DNA from: Clostridia bacterium
GTDB taxonomy: Bacteria > Bacillota > Peptococcia > Peptococcales > SKKY01
Direction of reading: 5' to 3'
DNA: 50,933 nt
NCBI GenBank assembly: GCA_009930175.1
Contig: RZYW01000005.1
Location: forward strand, 1 to 50,933
The translations under genes were made by a program, and so were the position numbers. The notes under the pieces are model-generated. The model was not told the origin of the DNA and ran no database searches. It was given only the letters and a program-made list of their open reading frames with translations. Of the stretch, positions 1 through 9,157 are shown piece after piece (position 1 is the first letter of the stretch; every line of letters starts with the position of its first letter).

Positions 1-1
1 C

Positions 2-163
2 TCCCTGGCATATATATACATAAGCTATGGAAACTTATTCGCCAAAATTTATGGACGCTTAAGTGCCAAAAATTATGGAAAAGTACTTGCCGTTTACAAT
101 AAAATGAAGAGTGGGAATAGGAGACGCTTCTTTTTGGTGCGCTTTATCCAAAGGAAGCTTTGA
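2..163 (+). other. possible 3' end of a gene entering from the left (repetitive peptide)
   Basis: An open frame runs from the window edge to a TGA at 161-163, about 53 codons. It contains three consecutive 8-residue units of the pattern YGxLxAKx (YGNLFAKI, YGRLSAKN, YGKVLAVY), coded by three imperfect 24-bp direct repeats at about 28-99, followed by a basic tail. I do not recognise the family. Without the upstream sequence it could be the C-terminus of a real protein or a remnant. The stop lies inside the left copy of the repeat that flanks the defence island. Confidence 0.3.
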
Positions 164-304
164 TGGAAGAAATAAGCGTTGAAAAGAAAAAGGATAAAAA
201 GAAAAAAATATGGATATTTGGAACTCCCGGAAGCAGATGCTTCTGGGAGTTTTTTATTTTTAAAAGGATTTTTAATTCTTTTATGGAAGAATATACAAAA
301 TGAT
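154..304 (+). repeat. left copy of ~150 bp imperfect direct repeat
   Basis: By eye this segment aligns with 11,496-11,642. Shared blocks include AAGCTTTGATG, TTGAAAAGAAAAAG, a GATATTT block, a terminator hairpin with GAAGCAG in its arm, and GAAGAATAT followed by AAAATGA. The two copies bracket the Fic, hsdMSR and RloC-like cargo. The role is unknown: it could be a recombined junction, a duplicated gene 3' end, or a dispersed terminator-bearing element. Confidence 0.6.
222..260 (+). terminator. rho-independent terminator inside left repeat
   Basis: The arms AACTCCC and GGGAGTT enclose a second stem, GAAGCA/TGCTTC, and are followed by a T-rich run. This hairpin is the best conserved part of the flanking repeat. 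Confidence 0.7.
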
Positions 305-406
305 ATTTTATATATTCAATTCATTACAGATAGGGATATATCAGAATTATATCAGGTTAATACTAAAAGACTTAATGAACAAGTCAAGAGAAGTAAAATG
401 AGGTAG
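284..406 (+). pseudogene. ORF6N-domain (phage antirepressor-type) fragment
   Basis: The end of the 179-406 frame reads ITDRDISELYQVNTKRLNEQVKR. This matches the core of ORF6N domains, DNA-binding domains of phage and mobile-element regulators (typical pattern DxDLAELYGVETKxLNQAVKRN). It stops right after the conserved KR, so the rest of the domain and protein is missing. The nearest ATG with the expected start (283) is in another frame. The part of the track ORF before about 284 runs through a terminator and is probably not coding. I read this as a truncated, frameshifted remnant. Confidence 0.55.
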
Positions 407-498
407 AAGAGGGGGGATTTAATTGAAAGTATCTCATTAAGAATAAAACACACCAGATGAAAACCTAGATAGTACATCCACAAAAAGGAGGAATTAAA

Positions 499-1243
499 AT
501 GTCTAAAATAAAAAAAGACACGATTGAGGCAAAGGGTTTTGCTATTCAAATTTATACTGAAGATTTCAAAAATGATTATATAAGTCTTACGGATATTGCA
601 AAATATAAAAATAATGAAGATCCAAGGTTTGTTATTCAAAACTGGATGAGGAATAGAAATACCTTAGAATATATAGGGTTATGGGAAACTTTAAACAATA
701 TAGACTTTAACCGTGTGCAATTCGACACGTTTAGAAATGAGGCAGGACTTAATAGATTTACAATGACTCCAACCAAGTGGGCGGAAACCACGAATGCTGT
801 TGGGATAATTTCAAAGTCAGGAAGACATGGAGGAACATATGCTCATACTGATATAGCGATGGAGTTTGAATAGAGAAATTTCTAAGATTAACTATAAGAT
901 CCATACTGATGCAATCAAAGAATATCTATTACAAAATCTTACAAATGAGCAACTATCTTATAAGTATGCAAGCGAAGTTGATATGCTAAATGTATCACTT
1001 TTCAATAAGAGAGCAAAACAGTGGCGTAAAGAAAATCCAGATTTGAATGGTAATATGAGAGATTGTGCGAGCATTAATGAATTATTGGTACTCGCAAATA
1101 TGGAAAGCTATAATGCAGTCTTAATTAGCAAAGGTATTAAGCAAAAAGAGAGAATGATAGAGCTTAGAAAACTTGCAAGAACACAGTTATTGTCAATCGA
1201 AAAATTAAACAACACAGGCCTTAAGAGTTTGGAAGATAAATAG
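499..1243 (+). pseudogene. KilA-N domain protein, broken by deletion and frameshift
   Basis: The first frame (499-873, 124 residues, AAGGAGG ribosome site) carries a KilA-N DNA-binding domain with SLTDIAKYKN, VIQNWMRNRNT, a TEFLGLWE-like segment and GRHGGTYAHTDIAMEF. It stops where the family continues with a ...SWISAEFKLYLIKEFQRLK-type segment. The second frame (866-1243) resumes with SLNREISKINYKIHTDAIKEYL and the family C-terminus (LSYKYASEVDMLNVSLF, ELLVLANMESYNAVLI). About 25-30 residues are therefore missing and the frame changes. KilA-N proteins are common accessory genes of phages and mobile elements with poorly known roles. This copy should not give a full-length product. Confidence 0.75.
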
Positions 1244-1473
1244 GATATTTATCTAAAGCTCCATTAATTGAATCTAAGACAGTTCCTGGTTTTTTAGTAT
1301 CTCCAATAACTATTTTCCCTGATATTGTTAAAAATGATTTGGATAACCAGGCAGTTAAAACTAATTTGACTATTCCAGCCTGGTTAAAAGATTTGGCAGA
1401 GGAGCAAGGAGTAAATTATTCGAAAGTATTTCAAACAGCCTTAATGGATTATCTTGGGATTAATAAGACGTAA
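1243..1473 (+). pseudogene. HicB-type antitoxin C-terminal remnant
   Basis: An open frame without a start codon (in-frame TAA at 1237-1239) ends at TAA 1471-1473. Its last third, AVKTNLTIPAWLKDLAEEQG followed by VNYSKVFQTALMDYLGI, resembles the ribbon-helix-helix C-terminus of HicB antitoxins. The N-terminal HicB fold and any hicA partner are absent. A complete hicAB pair lies at 13,085-13,675. It is probably a decayed toxin-antitoxin locus. Confidence 0.55.
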
Positions 1474-1604
1474 TGCCCACATTTATAATATTATAAATGA
1501 ATATGCTATTTCTATTAATCTAAATTTTGTTCGCACCCCTTGTATTTATTCCTATTATTAAGATATACTGTTCCTATAAAAGTATTTTTCATGAGGTGAG
1601 TAAG

Positions 1605-2519
1605 ATGGATTACATGAAAGTATCAGAAGCAGCAGAAAAGTGGGGTCTGTCTACCCGTCGAGTGCGTATTCTTTGCCAAGAAAATAGAATTGAGGGTGTC
1701 ATTCGCAAAGGCAACCTTTATATGATACCAACCGAATCAAAAAGGCCAGAAGACCTTCGCAGTAAGGGACGGAATCGCACTGTCCTAAAAAAATTACTTG
1801 ATAATATTGATAAAAACTTAGAAAAACTCTCTAATATGCGTCCACTGACTAAAGGCGAGACCGAACGTTTAAGGGATGAGTTTTTGATTGAATTTACCTA
1901 CAACTCCAATGCCATTGAGGGTAATACTCTCACCTTGCAAGAGACAGCAATGGTTTTAGAAGGTATCACCATTGATCAAAAACCATTAAAAGAGCACTTA
2001 GAGATTATTGGACATCGTGATGCATTTCAATATGTAGAGAACCTTGTAAGGGATAAGGTGGAGTTTTCAGAATATGTGATTAAAAATATACACTCACTTG
2101 TTTTAATGGATAGACCTGAAGACAAAGGTGTTTTTCGACGTATTCCTGTACGTATTATGGGTGCTTTCCACCAGCCTCCACAACCTTATATGGTTGAACC
2201 AATGATGAATGAATTATTAGTAAATCACAGACAAAGAAAGGATAAAATGCACCTTGTAGAAGCAGTTGCATTGTTCCACTTAGATTTTGAGGGTATCCAC
2301 CCTTTTATTGATGGTAATGGACGTACAGGAAGATTACTTATCAACTTAGAATTAATGCAGAATGGTTATCCTGCTATAGATGTGAAGTTCTCTGATAGAA
2401 GAAAATACTATCAGGCTTTTGATGAGTATTATCGCAATCAGAATGAGCTGCCTATGGTGGAAATGCTTGCAGGGTATGTGAATGAGAAATTGGAGAAGTA
2501 TGTGGAGATTTTAGCTTAG
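1605..2519 (+). CDS. Fic family protein with N-terminal HTH
   Basis: Fic proteins usually transfer AMP from ATP to target proteins. I place the start at ATG 1605 because GAGGTGAG lies 5 nt upstream; the track start at 1527 has no such site. The first ~45 residues look like a MerR/excisionase-type helix-turn-helix (KVSEAAEKWGLSTRRVRILC), followed by a helical segment. The Fic active site HPFIDGNGRTGR is complete. The preceding TYNSNAIEGN carries the (S/T)xxxE(G/N) inhibitory motif expected of self-inhibited (class II) Fic enzymes. It is about 304 residues and monocistronic. Family assignment is firm; target and function are unknown, with defence, stress or toxin roles possible. Confidence 0.9.
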   Translation: MDYMKVSEAAEKWGLSTRRVRILCQENRIEGVIRKGNLYMIPTESKRPEDLRSKGRNRTVLKKLLDNIDKNLEKLSNMRPLTKGETERLRDEFLIEFTYNSNAIEGNTLTLQETAMVLEGITIDQKPLKEHLEIIGHRDAFQYVENLVRDKVEFSEYVIKNIHSLVLMDRPEDKGVFRRIPVRIMGAFHQPPQPYMVEPMMNELLVNHRQRKDKMHLVEAVALFHLDFEGIHPFIDGNGRTGRLLINLELMQNGYPAIDVKFSDRRKYYQAFDEYYRNQNELPMVEMLAGYVNEKLEKYVEILA

Positions 2520-2593
2520 GTTTTAATGATCCATTGCTATAATAAAGATATCAAGTCATAATGCACACGCGATACACATTGAGGGGTGAAGAA

Positions 2594-2725
2594 ATGGGCC
2601 TTTTAAGTTTTATGCAGGAAAATTGTAAATATGTTACTGAAGAAGAGCAAAAAGAACTCGAGGAAATGAATGTTGATTTTTCTGATTCTTCGGGGAAGGA
2701 ACTTTCATTAGATGAGGTATTATAA
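2594..2725 (+). CDS. small orphan protein, antitoxin-like tail
   Basis: This 43-residue ORF is absent from the track. It has a ribosome site (GAGGGGTGAAGAA) directly before ATG 2594. The peptide is acidic and helix-prone in the middle (TEEEQKELEEMN) and ends SGKELSLDEVL, a tail reminiscent of small toxin-antitoxin antitoxins. No toxin follows: the next ~60 nt hold only short open frames and then a terminator. It may be a relic or a genuine small protein. I do not recognise a family. Confidence 0.4.
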   Translation: MGLLSFMQENCKYVTEEEQKELEEMNVDFSDSSGKELSLDEVL

Positions 2726-2802
2726 GATGAAATATTAATTTTTGTTTTTGGTATAGATGACAGAGGAGATATTTATAAAAAATAAAGATTAGAAAAGCAA
2801 AA

Positions 2803-2840
2803 AAACCTCTCAGAGTGCCACTTCTGGGAGGTTTTTTGTA
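2803..2840 (+). terminator. rho-independent terminator
   Basis: An AACCTC / GAGGTT hairpin with an inner CAGA/TCTG stem is followed by TTTTTT. It separates the small ORF from hsdM. Confidence 0.7.
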
Positions 2841-2946
2841 CACTGATTCCTCCACTTTTATTATTTTATCAGCTATAATATATGTGAACTTTATATTTTA
2901 TTAGGTATAATAAACAGGTGATATCAAAAACGGAGGAGACTGGAAT

Positions 2947-4515
2947 ATGAATAACAAAAAAGAGCAGGAACGAGCTGAGTTACACCGCACAATTTGGGGA
3001 ATTGCAAATGATCTCAGAGGCAGTGTTGACGGATGGGATTTCAAACAATACGTTCTGGGAATGCTTTTCTACCGCTATATTTCCGAGAACCTTACCCAAT
3101 ACATAAACCAAGCAGAATGGGATGCAGGAGACACTTCCTTCGACTATTCAAAAATAACTGATGAACAGGCAGAGCAGGCTCGTGAAGACCTTGTAGACAC
3201 AAAAGGTTTCTACATCCTTCCCAGTGAGCTGTTCTGTAATGTTAAAAATAAAGCAGCATCAGATGAAAACCTGAACGAAACTCTTGAAAGAATATTTAAA
3301 AATATAGAAGCGTCAGCCCAAGGAACCAATAACGAAGATAACTTCAAGGGCTTATTTGACGATTTAGATGTAAACAGCAACAAACTTGGTGGTACAGTAG
3401 CCAAACGTAATGAAAAACTAGTAAAGCTTATGAATGGCATCGGCAACTTGAAATTAGGAGATTACAGAGAAAACACCATAGATGCTTTTGGCGATGCTTA
3501 CGAGTATCTTATGGGTATGTATGCCTCCAATGCAGGAAAAAGCGGCGGAGAGTATTATACACCTCAGGAAGTATCTGAGCTTCTTACGCGCCTTACTCTT
3601 GTTGGAAAAACAGAGGTAAACAAAGTATATGACCCAGCTTGTGGTTCAGGTTCTCTTTTACTTAAATTTGCAAAAATTCTTGGCAAAGAAAATGTCCGTC
3701 AGGGCTTTTATGGACAGGAAATCAATATTACTACATATAACCTTTGCCGTATTAACATGTTCCTACATGACATCGATTATGACAGATTCAACATTGGCCA
3801 TGGGGATACTCTTTCTGATCCTCTCCATTGGGATGAGGAGCCTTTTGAGGCAATTGTTTCTAATCCCCCTTATTCAATTAAATGGGATGGAGATGCTAAC
3901 CCGATTCTAATTAATGACCCTCGTTTTTCACCAGCAGGGGTATTGGCACCAAAATCCAAAGCAGACCTTGCCTTTATTATGCATAGTCTTTCCTGGCTGG
4001 CTACTAACGGAACTGCAGCAATAGTTTGCTTCCCAGGAATTTTTTATCGTGGTGGTGCTGAACAGAAAATAAGGAAGTATCTTGTAGATAATAACTATGT
4101 AGATTGTATTATCCAGCTTCCTCCCAATCTGTTTTTTGGAACAAGCATAGCAACTTGTATTATGGTTCTAAAAAAATCCAAAAAAGATAATAAAACTATG
4201 TTTATTGATGCTTCCAGGGAATTTGTAAAGATAACTAACAGTAATAAGCTGACAGATGCAAATATAGAAAAAATAGTATCTGCTTTTGCTGATAAAAAAG
4301 AAGAAGACTATTTCTTAAAAGTTGTTTCTAATGATGAAATCGCAGCTCAGGATTACAACCTGTCTGTTTCCACTTACTTGGAGCAGGAGGACACTCGTGA
4401 GGTTATAGATATAACAAAGCTTAATAAAGAAATAGAAAAAATCATTCTAAGAGGAGACGAACTTAGAAAAGATATCGCCGCCATTATTGCTGAAATAGAA
4501 GGTGAGAGTAAATGA
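2947..4515 (+). CDS. hsdM: type I restriction-modification, methyltransferase (M) subunit
   Basis: HsdM is the adenine-N6 methyltransferase of a type I system. It needs HsdS for specificity and forms M2S, or R2M2S with HsdR. The 522-residue protein has the N-terminal HsdM helical domain (~1-140), AdoMet motif [11 protein letters not shown] near residue 229 and catalytic motif NPPY at 306-309, all intact. GGAGGA lies just upstream of ATG 2947. Its stop overlaps the hsdS start (ATGA at 4512), so the two are translationally coupled. Confidence 0.97.
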   Translation: MNNKKEQERAELHRTIWGIANDLRGSVDGWDFKQYVLGMLFYRYISENLTQYINQAEWDAGDTSFDYSKITDEQAEQAREDLVDTKGFYILPSELFCNVKNKAASDENLNETLERIFKNIEASAQGTNNEDNFKGLFDDLDVNSNKLGGTVAKRNEKLVKLMNGIGNLKLGDYRENTIDAFGDAYEYLMGMYASNAGKSGGEYYTPQEVSELLTRLTLVGKTEVNKVYDPACGSGSLLLKFAKILGKENVRQGFYGQEINITTYNLCRINMFLHDIDYDRFNIGHGDTLSDPLHWDEEPFEAIVSNPPYSIKWDGDANPILINDPRFSPAGVLAPKSKADLAFIMHSLSWLATNGTAAIVCFPGIFYRGGAEQKIRKYLVDNNYVDCIIQLPPNLFFGTSIATCIMVLKKSKKDNKTMFIDASREFVKITNSNKLTDANIEKIVSAFADKKEEDYFLKVVSNDEIAAQDYNLSVSTYLEQEDTREVIDITKLNKEIEKIILRGDELRKDIAAIIAEIEGESK

Positions 4516-5642
4516 GTAAGCTGAATGATTTAATAGCAGAACTATGCCCGGATGGAGTGGAGTATGCATCAATTGGTTCATTGATAACACGCGGAAGAGA
4601 ACGTGGTAAATATAATAAGGAAATACAGCAAGTATATGTTGTTAGTAATAGTATGGGCATGGTAAAGGCAGAAGAATTTAGAGAGAACACAATTCATAGT
4701 GAGGATACATCTAACTATACAGTAATTAAACCTGGTATGTATGCCTATAATCCTTCGAGATTAAACATAGGCTCGATTGCTATGCTGAAAGATAATACTT
4801 GGGGATTGGTAAGTCCTATGTATGTTGTTTTTTCAATAGATGAAAGTAAAATAATAAAGGAATATTTTGAATATACTATTAAATCAACCTTTGTGAGAAA
4901 TAAGATAAAAACGTTAAAGGAAGAGGGGGCAAGGTTCCGCTTTGACTTTAATCGTTGGGATTGGATACAAATCCCTATCCCTCCTCTATCTATCCAAGAG
5001 GAAATCATACGTATTCTAGACAAATTCACTTCCTTAGAGGCGGAGCTGGAGGCGGAACTGGAGGCAAGAAGGCAGCAGTATGAGTATTATAGGGATAGTT
5101 TGTTGACCTTTGGAAATGAAGTAGAGCGGAAGACTTTAGGGGAAGTATGTAGTAGCATTGTTTCTGGAAAAAATAAAAAAAGAATACAAAATGGAAAATT
5201 CCCAGTATATGGTTCAACTGGCGTAATTGGCTATACGGATGAATATTCTTATAATGAAGAATTATTATTAGTAGCAAGAGTTGGAGCAAATTGTGGCTTT
5301 GTTAATAAAGTAGAAGGCAAAATTGATGTTTCGGATAATACATTAATTATTAAAGTAAATAAAAATTATAATTTAAATTTTGCTTATTATCAACTAACAA
5401 ATATGAACTTAAATAATCTTTCAATTGGTGGAGGCCAACCATTGATAACGGCAGGAAAATTAAAATCTCTATATATCCCTATCCCTCCTCTTGAGGAGCA
5501 GGAGCGCATCGTTGCTATCCTTGACCGCTTTGATGCCCTTGTCAATGACATCAGCCAGGGTATCCCTGCAGAAATAGAGGCAAGACGTAAACAGTATGAA
5601 TATTATCGTGATAAGTTACTGACTTTCAAGGAGGTAGTCTGA
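4512..5642 (+). CDS. hsdS: type I restriction-modification, specificity (S) subunit
   Basis: HsdS recognises a bipartite DNA target through two target-recognition domains (TRDs). The 376 residues show TRD1 (~10-155), a central conserved helix ([20 protein letters not shown]...[15 protein letters not shown]), TRD2 (~200-325) and a C-terminal conserved helix ([20 protein letters not shown]...[15 protein letters not shown]). The central spacer contains a repeated EAEL unit coded by 12-bp direct repeats at about 5037-5065, like the TAEL repeats that set the half-site spacing of EcoR124-type enzymes. Stop and next start overlap by one base (TGATG). Confidence 0.95.
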   Translation: MSKLNDLIAELCPDGVEYASIGSLITRGRERGKYNKEIQQVYVVSNSMGMVKAEEFRENTIHSEDTSNYTVIKPGMYAYNPSRLNIGSIAMLKDNTWGLVSPMYVVFSIDESKIIKEYFEYTIKSTFVRNKIKTLKEEGARFRFDFNRWDWIQIPIPPLSIQEEIIRILDKFTSLEAELEAELEARRQQYEYYRDSLLTFGNEVERKTLGEVCSSIVSGKNKKRIQNGKFPVYGSTGVIGYTDEYSYNEELLLVARVGANCGFVNKVEGKIDVSDNTLIIKVNKNYNLNFAYYQLTNMNLNNLSIGGGQPLITAGKLKSLYIPIPPLEEQERIVAILDRFDALVNDISQGIPAEIEARRKQYEYYRDKLLTFKEVV

Positions 5643-8600
5643 TGATAAAATACAATATTGTTGCATCTACTAATGAAGCTACCGTTGTAGCAGAATACAT
5701 GCCAGAGCCATATAGAGCAACGGATTACCAAAGTGAAGCTGCTTTAGAAAAGGACCTTATTAATCGTCTTTGTTCTCAGGGTTATGACTATATTACTATC
5801 AGAAAAGAAGAAGACTTAGTAAATAACCTTAGGGAACAGTTGGAGCTTGTAAATAATTACCAGTTTTCTGATGAGGAATGGAAAAGATTTTTTACTCAGA
5901 ATATTGCTGGAGCAAATGAAGGAATATCTGAGAAAACCAAAAAGATACAGGAAGACCATGTTCAGATTCTTAAAAGAGATGATGGCAGTACTAAGAACAT
6001 TATTTTAATAGACAAAAAGAATATCCATAATAACCGCCTTCAGGTTATCAATCAATACGAAGAATCTGAAGGCAACAGGGATACCAGATATGATGTAACA
6101 ATACTTGTTAATGGTTTTCCCATGGTACATATTGAACTAAAACGCAGAGGAGTTCCAATCAGGGAAGCCTTTAACCAAATAAGAAGATACCAAAGAGATA
6201 GTTTCTGGGCAGCCTCAGGCTTGTATGAGTATGTCCAGCTCTTTGTTATTTCTAATGGTACACATACTAAGTATTATTCCAATACCACAAGAACCCAGCA
6301 TATCAAAGAAGCAGGGGAAGGGAACAAAAGTAAAAGTAAAAAGACCAGCCACAGCTTTGAGTTTACCAGCTACTGGGCAGATGCTAATAACAAGGTTATT
6401 GCTGATCTTGTAGATTTTACTAAAACCTTTTTTGCTAAACATACTATTCTAAATATTATTACTAAATACTGCGTATTCACATCAGAAGAAACTCTTTTAG
6501 TAATGCGACCCTATCAAATTGCTGCTACAGAAAGAATCTTAAGCAGAATAGAAATATCAACTAACTACAAAAAAACAGGAACTCTGGAAGCAGGAGGATT
6601 TGTCTGGCATACAACAGGGTCAGGGAAAACTCTTACCAGTTTTAAAACTTCACAGCTTGCCACAGCCCTTCCTTATATAGATAAGGTTCTATTTGTCGTT
6701 GACAGAAAAGATTTAGATTATCAAACAATGAAGGAATATGACAGGTTTGCTAAGGGAGCGGCTAATGGGAATACATCTACCAGAATTTTGCAAAAACAGC
6801 TGGAAAATCCAGATGCCAAAATTATTATTACCACTATCCAGAAATTAGATGTATTTATCAGGAAGAACAAGGTCCATGATGTTTACAAAAAGCATGTTGT
6901 TCTTATCTTTGATGAATGCCATCGCTCCCAGTTTGGAGAAATGCATCAGAAAATAATTAAATCCTTTAGGAATTATCATATCTTTGGCTTTACAGGAACA
7001 CCAATTTTTGCCAAGAACTCAGGAAGTGGAGGTAATCCTCTCTTTAGAACAACTCCCCAGGCCTTTGGAGAGAAGCTTCATACCTATACCATTGTTGATG
7101 CTATTAATGATGCTAATGTTCTGCCTTTCCGTATAGACTTTATTAACACTATTAAGGAAAAGAAAAATATTCTTGATACAAAGGTAAAGGCAATAGATGT
7201 AGAAAAGGCTCTGATGGCTCCCGAGAGGATAAAAGAGGTTACTTCCTATATCCTTGATCACTTTGACCAGAAAACAAAGAGAAGCAGTTTTTATTCCCTG
7301 AAGGGACAACGGATGCAGGGATTTAACTCTATTTTTGCTGTTGCTTCTATTCCTATGGCTATGAGATATTACACAGAATTTCAAAGACAGCTGGAGGAAA
7401 GAAATAGAAATCTTGTTGTTGCAACTATCTTCAGTTTTAATCCAAATGAAGAAGAGCCAGATGACATTCTTCCAGATGAGAGTTTTGAACCGGAAAAGCT
7501 GGATAAACCTTCCAGAGATTTTCTTGATTCAGCCATAGCAGATTACAACAAGGCTTTCTGTACCAGCTATGATACATCATCAGATAACTTCCAGAACTAT
7601 TATAAGGACCTGTCCCAGAGGGTTAAGGACAGGGAAGTGGATATCCTTATTGTTGTTAATATGTTCTTAACAGGCTTTGATGCCACTACCTTAAATACAT
7701 TATGGGTGGATAAGAATCTGAAACAGCATGGACTGATTCAAGCGTTCTCCCGTACTAATCGTATTTTAAACTCAGTAAAAACCTTTGGTAATATTGTTTG
7801 TTTCCGAGATCTTAAACAGGCAACAGATGATGCAATAGCTTTATTTGGGGATAAGGAAGCTGGAGGAATTGTTCTTCTTAGAACCTTTGATGAATATTAC
7901 GAGGGATTTGAGGATAAAGGAAGGTACAATCCTGGCTATAGAGAGTTAATTGAAAAACTAGAGGAAAATTATCCAATAGGGCAGGCAATAATAGGAGAGC
8001 AGGAACAAAAAGATTTTATTAATCTCTTCGGTTCAATTTTACGGACAAAAAATATACTAACATCCTTTGATGACTTTGAAGGTAAAGAACTTTTAAATCA
8101 GAGGGATTTCCAGGATTATCAGAGTGTTTATATTGATCTTTATGAGAAGTATAGAAAAAATGAAAAAGTTGATAAAGAGGTTATTAATGATGACATAACC
8201 TTTGAAATGGAATTGATTAAGCAAGTAGAAGTAAACATAGACTATATTTTGATGATGGTCGCTAAATATCATCAAAGTAACTGTGAGGACAAGAGTATTC
8301 TTACTTCAATTCATAAAGCTGTAAGCTCCAGTATGGAACTAAGAAGCAAGAAAGAATTGATAGAAGGATTTATTGAAAGAGTAAACCTTTCAGAATCAGA
8401 AAATGTCGAAAACGACTGGCATAAATTTGTTAATGAACAAAAGGAAAAAGAAATTGAAGTATTAATAGAGGAAGAAAAACTAAAACCAGAAGAAACCAGA
8501 AAATATATAGAAGGATCCCTAAGAGATGGCAACCTGAAAACCACAGGAACAGACCTAGACAAAATATTACCACCAGTATCCCGCTTCTCCGGAGGAAACA

Positions 8601-8668
8601 GAACAGAAAAAAAACAAACAGTAATCGAAAAACTGATGAGATTCTTTGAAAAGTACCTCGGGGTGTAA
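5642..8668 (+). CDS. hsdR: type I restriction-modification, restriction (R) subunit
   Basis: HsdR is the translocating nuclease subunit. It loads on unmodified sites with M2S, pumps DNA using ATP and cuts at a distance. The 1008-residue protein has an N-terminal nuclease domain with the E-x-K pair in HIELKRR (about 165-167), Walker A TTGSGKT (324-330), the SF2 DECH box near 424, GFTGTP, and motif VI-like QAFSRTNR. The C-terminus is helical and charged, as usual for complex assembly. All core motifs are intact, so the system looks functional. It is the last gene of hsdMSR. Confidence 0.96.
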   Translation: MIKYNIVASTNEATVVAEYMPEPYRATDYQSEAALEKDLINRLCSQGYDYITIRKEEDLVNNLREQLELVNNYQFSDEEWKRFFTQNIAGANEGISEKTKKIQEDHVQILKRDDGSTKNIILIDKKNIHNNRLQVINQYEESEGNRDTRYDVTILVNGFPMVHIELKRRGVPIREAFNQIRRYQRDSFWAASGLYEYVQLFVISNGTHTKYYSNTTRTQHIKEAGEGNKSKSKKTSHSFEFTSYWADANNKVIADLVDFTKTFFAKHTILNIITKYCVFTSEETLLVMRPYQIAATERILSRIEISTNYKKTGTLEAGGFVWHTTGSGKTLTSFKTSQLATALPYIDKVLFVVDRKDLDYQTMKEYDRFAKGAANGNTSTRILQKQLENPDAKIIITTIQKLDVFIRKNKVHDVYKKHVVLIFDECHRSQFGEMHQKIIKSFRNYHIFGFTGTPIFAKNSGSGGNPLFRTTPQAFGEKLHTYTIVDAINDANVLPFRIDFINTIKEKKNILDTKVKAIDVEKALMAPERIKEVTSYILDHFDQKTKRSSFYSLKGQRMQGFNSIFAVASIPMAMRYYTEFQRQLEERNRNLVVATIFSFNPNEEEPDDILPDESFEPEKLDKPSRDFLDSAIADYNKAFCTSYDTSSDNFQNYYKDLSQRVKDREVDILIVVNMFLTGFDATTLNTLWVDKNLKQHGLIQAFSRTNRILNSVKTFGNIVCFRDLKQATDDAIALFGDKEAGGIVLLRTFDEYYEGFEDKGRYNPGYRELIEKLEENYPIGQAIIGEQEQKDFINLFGSILRTKNILTSFDDFEGKELLNQRDFQDYQSVYIDLYEKYRKNEKVDKEVINDDITFEMELIKQVEVNIDYILMMVAKYHQSNCEDKSILTSIHKAVSSSMELRSKKELIEGFIERVNLSESENVENDWHKFVNEQKEKEIEVLIEEEKLKPEETRKYIEGSLRDGNLKTTGTDLDKILPPVSRFSGGNRTEKKQTVIEKLMRFFEKYLGV

Positions 8669-8680
8669 CCAGAGGTAAGT

Positions 8681-8705
8681 GGTTATTTCCATTTTGGAAA
8701 TAACC
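8681..8705 (+). terminator. hairpin after hsdR
   Basis: A perfect 10-bp stem, GGTTATTTCC / GGAAATAACC, with a 5-nt loop lies 12 nt after the hsdR stop. It has no T-tract, so it may stabilise the mRNA end rather than terminate intrinsically. Confidence 0.45.
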
Positions 8706-9157
8706 ATAAGAAAGAGAACTAGCCTATTAAAGTATAAATGGATTCTAAATAAAAAAAATACAAGAAAACGGACTTTTTTGAATGATATTATTCAAATGGT
8801 TAGATTAAACAGAGATTGATTGCTATAGATGTTAGCAGGAGTTTATCTATAGATATGGAGGGAGAGAATTTAAAAACAGCAAAAGGTTTATAAATGGTTT
8901 CTTCATTCCGAAAAAATCAAAATATTAGATGAATAAAAAATAGAAAAAGTTTAGAGGCAAAAGGTAGAGTTGTATAAGTAAATAATATATATGAATTTAA
9001 GATGAACAAATTATCATATGAAAAAAGATTGTTTTATTGGATATAGGTTTACTTAAAAATTATTATTAAATGCCCTCAGAAAAAGAAGATGGGTATATTG
9101 GAATGATAAGAGAAGCAAGTGTAAAGTATTAATGGCTATGAAAGGTAGGTATTAGAT
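8706..9157. other. ~450 bp AT-rich gap between hsdR and the RloC-like gene
   Basis: I see no ORF above about 40 codons with a ribosome site here, no repeat shared with the rest of the window and no tRNA. The sequence is very AT-rich with stops in all frames. Short peptide-like stretches around 8930-9030 (for example SLEAKGRVV and VNNIYEFKMNKLSYEKRLFYWI, separated by a stop) suggest an eroded gene, but I cannot name it. AAAGGTAGG ahead of ATG 9158 is the likely ribosome site of the next gene. Confidence 0.4.

Noticed and set aside
179-406. 75-residue ORF as a full gene
   Set aside because: Its first part runs through a terminator hairpin and has no ribosome site; only the last ~30 residues look like protein (ORF6N).
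499-1473. Intact prophage at the left end
   Set aside because: Only KilA-N/ORF6N fragments are present; no integrase, terminase, portal or tail genes occur in the window.
1481-1498. 18-bp AT-only palindrome after the HicB remnant
   Set aside because: Perfect symmetry but only A and T; such dyads are common in this composition and no T-tract or promoter goes with it.
5037-5065. CRISPR or minisatellite array
   Set aside because: The 12-bp repeats are few and in frame within hsdS. I see no spaced repeat array or cas gene anywhere in the window.
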